Shown: in pieces, positions 14,741-19,269 of the stretch
Layout: each line of letters starts with the position of its first letter
Numbering within the stretch: position 1 is the first letter of the stretch
The notes under the pieces: generated by a model
The model's input: the letters and a program-made list of their open reading frames with translations, nothing else
What the model was told of the DNA's origin: nothing
Databases searched by the model: none
Made by a program: the position numbers and the translations under genes
From: CAZNMF01 sp035547155
GTDB lineage: Bacteria; Acidobacteriota; Vicinamibacteria; Vicinamibacterales; SCN-69-37
Length of the DNA: 19,269 bases
Direction: 5' to 3'
Assembly (NCBI GenBank): GCA_035547155.1
Contig: DASZVJ010000073.1
Coordinates: 1 to 19,269 of the forward strand

Positions 14741-17098
14741 TCACCTCAGTTGCGCGTCGACTTCTTCGAAGTAGCTCTGGTCGACGAGCACCTCGCGCTT
14801 CCCGCCGGCAGCCGGCGAGACGACGCCTTCCATTTCCATCATGTCGATGAGACGCGCGGCGCGGCTGAAGCCGATGCGCAGCCGCCGCTGCAGATACGAG
14901 ATCGACGCCTGGCCCGTCGAGACGACGATGCGCGCGGCTTCGTCGTAGAGATCGTCCTTCTCGAACTCCAGCTTCTCGGGGCCGGCCTTCTCTTCGGCCG
15001 TGATCGTCGTGTCGTAGACCGGCTTGCCCTGCTTGCGCAGGAAGCTGCACAGCCGCGCCGTTTCCTGTTCGGAGATGTACGGGCCGTGGATGCGAACCGC
15101 GCGCGACGAGGCCGGCGGCAGATAGAGCATGTCGCCCTTGCCGAGCAGTTGCTCGGCGCCGTTGCCGTCGAGAATCGTGCGCGAGTCGATGCGCGACGCC
15201 ACGCGGAACGCGATGCGCGCCGGCAGGTTCGCTTTGATGACGCCGGTGATGACGTCGACCGACGGCCGCTGCGTCGCGAGGATCAGGTGGATGCCGACCG
15301 CGCGCGCCATCTGCGCGAGACGCGCGATCGACTCTTCGACTTCCTTGCCCGCGACCATCATCAAATCCGCGAGCTCGTCGATGATGACGATCACGTAGGG
15401 CAGCGTGCGGAGGTCCTTGCCGTCCGGGCCCTTCGCATCCGGCTTCTCGGCGAGCGCCGCGCGCACGTTGCGGTTGAACTGATCGATGTTGCGCACGCCG
15501 TGTGACGCGAGGTTCTTGTAGCGTTCCTCCATCTCACGCACGGCCCACCGCAGCGCGTTGGCCGCCTGCTTCGGATCGACGACGACCGGCGTCAGCAGGT
15601 GAGGGATGTCCTCGTACATCCCGAGCTCCAGCCGCTTCGGATCGATCATGATGAACCGCACGTCGTCGGGCGTCGCGCGGAAGAGGACGCTGCTGATCAT
15701 CGCGTTGACGCTGACGGACTTGCCCGCGCCGGTCGATCCGGCGATGAGCAGATGCGGCATCGTCGCGAGATCGCTCACGAACGGCTCGCCGTGGATCGTC
15801 TTGCCGAGCGTCATCGTGAGCTTGGACGTCGAGCGCGTATAGACGTCGGACTCGAGCAGTTCGCGGAGCGTGATCGACTCGCGGTTCGCGTTCGGGATCT
15901 GGATGCCGACGGTCGACTTGCCGGGGATGCGATCGATCAGCACGGACTCGGCCTGCATCGCGAGGCAGAGATCGTCGGCCAGGCCGGTGATGCGGCTGTA
16001 CTTCACGCCCGCGTCGGGCTTGAACTCGTACGTCGTGACGACCGGTCCGGGATGGATCTGGACGACGGTGCCTTCGACGGAGAACTCGCGGCACTTCTCC
16101 TCGAGCAGCTTCGCGGCGTCGCGCAGCTCGCGCTCGTCGATCTTGCGCGCGCCCTGTGGCGCGTCGAGCAGCGTCACGGGCGGCATCAGATAGCCACCCT
16201 GCCGCCGCTCGGCCGGCGTTTTGGACTCGCGATCGCCGAGCGGCAGCGGTTGCGCCACGGGCGTCGGCACGGGCCGCTTGATGGCCGGCGGTCGCGCAGC
16301 CGCCGCTGCCGGACGCTCGGGCACGTCGATCTCGTCGTCTTCCTCGTCCTCGTCGGGCAGCGCGGTCTTCGTCTTCGAGCGCAGCGATCGCAGCGCCGCC
16401 GCGGCTTCGGCCGACTTCGTCGCGATCTCCGGCGCGCGATCCTTGCCGGCCTTCTTCACGTGCTTGTCGACGACCTGCTGGCGCTCCTTGTCGCGCCGGC
16501 GCGCTTCGCGCCATTCGGCGATGCGCGTCATCAGCCCGCGCTCGACGCGCACGCGCTTGCCGATCGCCGTTGCTGCGCGGCCGAACGAGAACTGGGTCGT
16601 CAGGATGACGGAGAGCGCGGTCAGCGTCAGCAGACAGATCGTCGCGCCCGTCCTCCCGAAGTAGAACGACAGCATCGTCGCCGCGACGCTGCCGATCCAG
16701 CCGCCGGCGTGGCGCGCGGGATCGAAGACGCCGAACGCGACCTCGAACAGGCCGGCCAGCGCGATGACGAACAGCGTCGCGCCCGCCATCTTCGTGTAGC
16801 CCGCGTCGATCGTCGTGCACCAGAAGTAGTGCCAGGCGACGACGCCGGTGACGATGGGCAGGAGGAAGGCGGAGTAGCCGCAGAGCTGGATCGACGCCGT
16901 CGCGAGGAAGGCCCCGAAGCGGCCGGCGAAGTTGTGGACCTCGCCGCCGGGCAGGTCGTTGAAGAACCAGACGGGATCGGCCGCCGAGTACGTCAACAAC
17001 GCGATCAGCCAGATCAGCGCGGCGCCGAACAACGCGACGCCGACGAACTCACTGACACGACGAGACATGGCGGAATCGGCCAAAGCGGCGCTCCTCAT
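14741..17098 (-). CDS. ftsK: FtsK/SpoIIIE DNA translocase
   Basis: A 785-residue septal DNA pump that moves chromosome ends through the closing division site. Four membrane helices are visible (about 17-37, 62-95, 104-124, 134-170). An acidic/Ala/Pro linker (about 200-300) is much shorter than in E. coli FtsK. The motor domain has Walker A GSTGAGKS (454-461) and Walker B VIIDE (571-575), with ATQRPSVDVITG after it. A C-terminal gamma winged helix (about 715-773, including GFSRAARLIDMMEMEGVV) would read polar DNA motifs and, in E. coli, activates XerD. The chosen ATG overlaps the RNase J stop by 4 nt; an internal ATG ten codons in is an alternative start. Confidence 0.96.
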   Translation of the reverse strand: MRSAALADSAMSRRVSEFVGVALFGAALIWLIALLTYSAADPVWFFNDLPGGEVHNFAGRFGAFLATASIQLCGYSAFLLPIVTGVVAWHYFWCTTIDAGYTKMAGATLFVIALAGLFEVAFGVFDPARHAGGWIGSVAATMLSFYFGRTGATICLLTLTALSVILTTQFSFGRAATAIGKRVRVERGLMTRIAEWREARRRDKERQQVVDKHVKKAGKDRAPEIATKSAEAAAALRSLRSKTKTALPDEDEEDDEIDVPERPAAAAARPPAIKRPVPTPVAQPLPLGDRESKTPAERRQGGYLMPPVTLLDAPQGARKIDERELRDAAKLLEEKCREFSVEGTVVQIHPGPVVTTYEFKPDAGVKYSRITGLADDLCLAMQAESVLIDRIPGKSTVGIQIPNANRESITLRELLESDVYTRSTSKLTMTLGKTIHGEPFVSDLATMPHLLIAGSTGAGKSVSVNAMISSVLFRATPDDVRFIMIDPKRLELGMYEDIPHLLTPVVVDPKQAANALRWAVREMEERYKNLASHGVRNIDQFNRNVRAALAEKPDAKGPDGKDLRTLPYVIVIIDELADLMMVAGKEVEESIARLAQMARAVGIHLILATQRPSVDVITGVIKANLPARIAFRVASRIDSRTILDGNGAEQLLGKGDMLYLPPASSRAVRIHGPYISEQETARLCSFLRKQGKPVYDTTITAEEKAGPEKLEFEKDDLYDEAARIVVSTGQASISYLQRRLRIGFSRAARLIDMMEMEGVVSPAAGGKREVLVDQSYFEEVDAQLR

Positions 17099-18753
17099 AC
17101 TTCCATCACGACCGGCAGCACGAGCGGGCGTCGGCCCGCGCGCTTGCGAAACAGGCGTTGCAGCTCCTGCCGGACGCGCTCCTTGAGCAGGCCCGGATCG
17201 GTCCGTTCCTCGACCGGCGCGGCTTCGATGGCGCGGATCAGCAGGTCCGGCGCCTCGCGCAGCAGGTCGGCGTGGCGCGCGTCGACCGCCAGGCCGCGCG
17301 TGATCAACTCCGGCGCCGACTCGACGGTGCCGGTCTGGCTGTTGACGGCAATCACCGGGACGACCAGGCCGTCGCCGGCCAGGTGCTTGCGGTCGCGGAG
17401 GACCTCGTCGCCGATCTCGCCCGTCCGCGTGCCGTCAATGAGGATCCGGCCGGCGGGCACGCGGTCGGCGACCTGGCCCGTCGCCCCGTCGAAGCGGAGG
17501 ACGTCCCCGTCCTCGGCCATGAGGACCTTCGTCGCGGGGGAAACCAGAGTTGCCATGCGGGCGTGCCGGGCCAGTTGCCGGTACTCCCCGTGTATCGGCA
17601 CGAAAAATCTAGGCTTAATAAGCGACAGCAAAAGTTTTAGCTCTTCGCCGCTGCCATGGCCGGAGACGTGGATCCGTTTGTCCGTGTCGCCGACGATCTG
17701 GGCCCGGCGGCGGGCGATGTGGTTCATGACCCGCGCCACGGCCTTTTCGTTGCCCGGAATCACCCGCGCCGAGAACACCACCACATCGTCTGGCTCGAGA
17801 TGGACGAAGCGGTGGTCGTCGATGGCGATGCGCGGCAGCGCGGCCTGGGCCTCGCCCTGCGAGCCCGTGCACACACACAACACGTCTTCGGGCGGAAAGT
17901 CGCGCAGGTCGCTGTCGCGAATCAGCAGCCCCGGCGGAACCTTCAGATAGCCCAGCCGCTGCGCGACCTCCGAGTTGTGCAGCATGCCGCGGCCGACGAA
18001 CGCGACCTTGCGGCCGAACTGCTCGGCCAGATCGACCAGGACCTGCAGGCGATAGATGCTCGACGAGAACGTGGTGACGACGATCTTGCCGGTGGCGCTG
18101 CTGAAGACTTCGTCGAAGCCGTCGATGACGCTGCGCTCGGAGCCCGTGAAGCCGTCGCGATCGGCGTTCGTGCTGTCGGACAACAGGGCGAGCACGCCCG
18201 CCGATCCGAGCTCGCCGAAGCGATGGAGATCGAAGGCCTGTCCGTCGAGCGGCGTCTGATCGACCTTGAAATCGCCCGTGTGGACGATCGTGCCTGCGGG
18301 CGTGTGAATCGCCAGCGCCAGGCAGTCCGGCATGCTGTGCGTGACGCGCAGGAACTCGACGCGCATCGGACCGACTTCCACAGTTTGCCGCGGCGCGACG
18401 GCTGTGAGGCGATCGCTGATGTCGACGCCGTGCTCTTCGAGCTTCGGCTCGACGAGCGCCAGTGTGAACGGCGTGCCGTAGATCGGCCCGTCGACGCGAT
18501 TGACGACGTGCGCGATGGCGCCGATGTGGTCCTCGTGGCCGTGCGTCAGCACGAGGGCCTTGATGCGGCCGCGATACGGATCGAGCGCGCTCAGGTCGGG
18601 AATGACGAGGTCGACGCCGAACAGCTCGGGCTCCGGGAACATGACGCCGGCGTCGACGAGCAGAGCGGTATCCCCGCAGGCGACGAGCAGCATGTTCATG
18701 CCGAACTCGCCGAGCCCGCCAAGCGGGATCACGTCAACGGTCGGGGCGCTCAT
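17095..18753 (-). CDS. rnj: Ribonuclease J
   Basis: A 552-residue metallo-beta-lactamase/beta-CASP nuclease with 5'-3' exonuclease and endonuclease activity in mRNA decay and rRNA maturation. IPLGGLGEFGMN (9-20) is the family opening, HGHEDH (71-76) is the metal site, and HTGDFK, SDSTNADRDG, VTTFSSS and VSGHGSGEEL follow. The C-terminal domain ends in a basic stretch (LFRKRAGRRP). The ATG at 18753 gives the usual family N-terminus and length; an in-frame TTG seven codons earlier would also be possible. Neither has a strong ribosome site. It overlaps ftsK by 4 nt. Neighbouring rnj and ftsK genes are also seen in other phyla. Confidence 0.95.
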   Translation of the reverse strand: MSAPTVDVIPLGGLGEFGMNMLLVACGDTALLVDAGVMFPEPELFGVDLVIPDLSALDPYRGRIKALVLTHGHEDHIGAIAHVVNRVDGPIYGTPFTLALVEPKLEEHGVDISDRLTAVAPRQTVEVGPMRVEFLRVTHSMPDCLALAIHTPAGTIVHTGDFKVDQTPLDGQAFDLHRFGELGSAGVLALLSDSTNADRDGFTGSERSVIDGFDEVFSSATGKIVVTTFSSSIYRLQVLVDLAEQFGRKVAFVGRGMLHNSEVAQRLGYLKVPPGLLIRDSDLRDFPPEDVLCVCTGSQGEAQAALPRIAIDDHRFVHLEPDDVVVFSARVIPGNEKAVARVMNHIARRRAQIVGDTDKRIHVSGHGSGEELKLLLSLIKPRFFVPIHGEYRQLARHARMATLVSPATKVLMAEDGDVLRFDGATGQVADRVPAGRILIDGTRTGEIGDEVLRDRKHLAGDGLVVPVIAVNSQTGTVESAPELITRGLAVDARHADLLREAPDLLIRAIEAAPVEERTDPGLLKERVRQELQRLFRKRAGRRPLVLPVVMEV

Positions 18754-18839
18754 CGCGCCCACAGCGTCTTCCAACTGAACGGCTCCGAAATCCGGACGAA
18801 CGCCTCGCGTCGACTCAGCGGCCGGTCGCGGGCGTTGCC

Positions 18840-18858
18840 GCGGCGCAGGGCGCGCCGC
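18840..18858. repeat. GC hairpin in the rsmA-rnj gap
   Basis: GCGGCGC (18840-18846) and GCGCCGC (18852-18858) are perfect complements around a 5-nt loop. No T-run follows on the minus strand, so it is not a clear terminator of rsmA. It lies in the 175-nt gap upstream of rnj and would be in the 5' untranslated RNA if transcription comes from rsmA. The role is unknown. Nothing else is recognised in this gap apart from the weak promoter candidate at its right end. Confidence 0.45.
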
Positions 18859-18927
18859 GTCTCATTTGATTCGTCCGGCCTGATGGATCGCTGGGAGGGA
18901 CCCGAAAACAGGCGAGAGAACGGCAAA

Positions 18928-18936
18928 ACTATAGCA
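18928..18936 (-). promoter_or_regulatory. Weak extended -10 promoter candidate for rnj
   Basis: On the minus strand TGC precedes TATAGT (five of six -10 bases), overlapping the rsmA stop codon. No -35 box is recognisable 17 bp upstream. If used, the rnj transcript would have a 5' leader of about 165 nt containing the GC hairpin. Confidence 0.25.
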
Positions 18937-19269
18937 CACGGCCCTGCCGGACGGCCGCGAACAGGTCGGCCAGATGGGCCATTTCCGAGAGTTGCAGCGT
19001 CTCCGGCCGGCGGCGCCCGTCGATGTGCGCCAGGGCCAGGATGGCCGGCGCCGTGGCGTCGAAACTCTTCAGGGCATTCGCCAGAGTTTTCCTCCGCTGG
19101 CCGAACATCGCCTTCACCATCCGCTCGAACAGCGCCTCGTCCGCCACGCGGACCGAGGGCGGGGTGAACGTCAGGTTGACCACGGCCGAATGGACCTTCG
19201 GCGCCGGCTTGAAGGCCGTCGGCGGCAGGTTGATCAGCCGCTGCGTCCTGGCGTGCATGCCGAGCATGA
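18929..19269 (-). CDS. rsmA: 16S rRNA (adenine-1518/1519) dimethyltransferase, C-terminal part
   Basis: Only the last 113 or so residues are in the window; the 5' part lies past the right edge. The segment LPPTAFKPAPKVHSAVVNL matches the conserved P-x-AF-x-P-x-PKV-x-SAVV block of RsmA/KsgA, and MFGQRRKTLANALK is the conserved FxxRRKTL segment of the C-terminal domain. The enzyme dimethylates two adenosines at the 3' end of 16S rRNA. The SAM-binding N-terminal domain is not visible, so completeness cannot be judged. The TAG stop is at 18931-18929, with rnj starting 175 nt downstream on the same strand. Confidence 0.88.
   Translation of the reverse strand, partial: MLGMHARTQRLINLPPTAFKPAPKVHSAVVNLTFTPPSVRVADEALFERMVKAMFGQRRKTLANALKSFDATAPAILALAHIDGRRRPETLQLSEMAHLADLFAAVRQGRVL

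Noticed and set aside
15599..17950. 783-codon plus-strand ORF across ftsK and rnj
   Set aside because: Antisense to two clearly identified genes and of low-complexity Arg/Ala/Asp composition. It crosses the ftsK/rnj junction with no conserved motif.

Overview
The window is GC-rich, gene-dense bacterial chromosome with no mobile elements, rRNA or tRNA genes. Three things suggest a Gram-negative soil lineage, most likely Acidobacteriota (possibly Vicinamibacteria-like): the S55-domain protein, the joint aroDE-trpEGDCFBA-tyrA locus, and the rsmA-rnj-ftsK-amidase cluster. This assignment is inferred from gene content and composition and was not tested by a search.

Left edge (1-1307, minus): a secreted SpoIVB/S55-type serine peptidase-like protein, cut by the window edge. 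It diverges from a large plus-strand operon across a short regulatory gap.

Regulatory region (about 1308-1575): a candidate sigma70-type promoter, a 31-residue leader peptide with four Trp codons, and a strong intrinsic terminator. The terminator loop and 5' arm can pair with the end of the leader ORF. This is a classical ribosome-mediated tryptophan attenuator.

Aromatic operon (1576-10425, plus): fused aroDE (3-dehydroquinase plus shikimate dehydrogenase), then trpE, trpG, trpD, trpC, trpF, trpB and trpA, then tyrA. Most junctions are start/stop overlaps (ATGA, GTGA, TGATG), so translation is probably coupled. The set covers two shikimate steps, the whole chorismate-to-tryptophan branch and the prephenate dehydrogenase step to tyrosine. 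All of it apparently lies behind one Trp-sensing switch. trpC carries an in-frame heptanucleotide tandem repeat inside its coding sequence.

Tail on the plus strand (10445-12453): a small JAMM/MPN metalloprotease and a leucyl aminopeptidase (M17). They are close enough to the operon to be read through from it.

Right half (12495-19269, minus): transcribed leftward, the end of rsmA (16S rRNA dimethyltransferase, cut by the window edge), RNase J, the FtsK/SpoIIIE DNA translocase, a secreted AMIN-domain N-acetylmuramoyl-L-alanine amidase and a small single-span membrane protein. This is a housekeeping cluster for RNA processing, chromosome segregation and cell separation. It converges with the aminopeptidase across a 41-nt gap with no clear terminator. 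No stretch longer than 300 bases lacks a gene.
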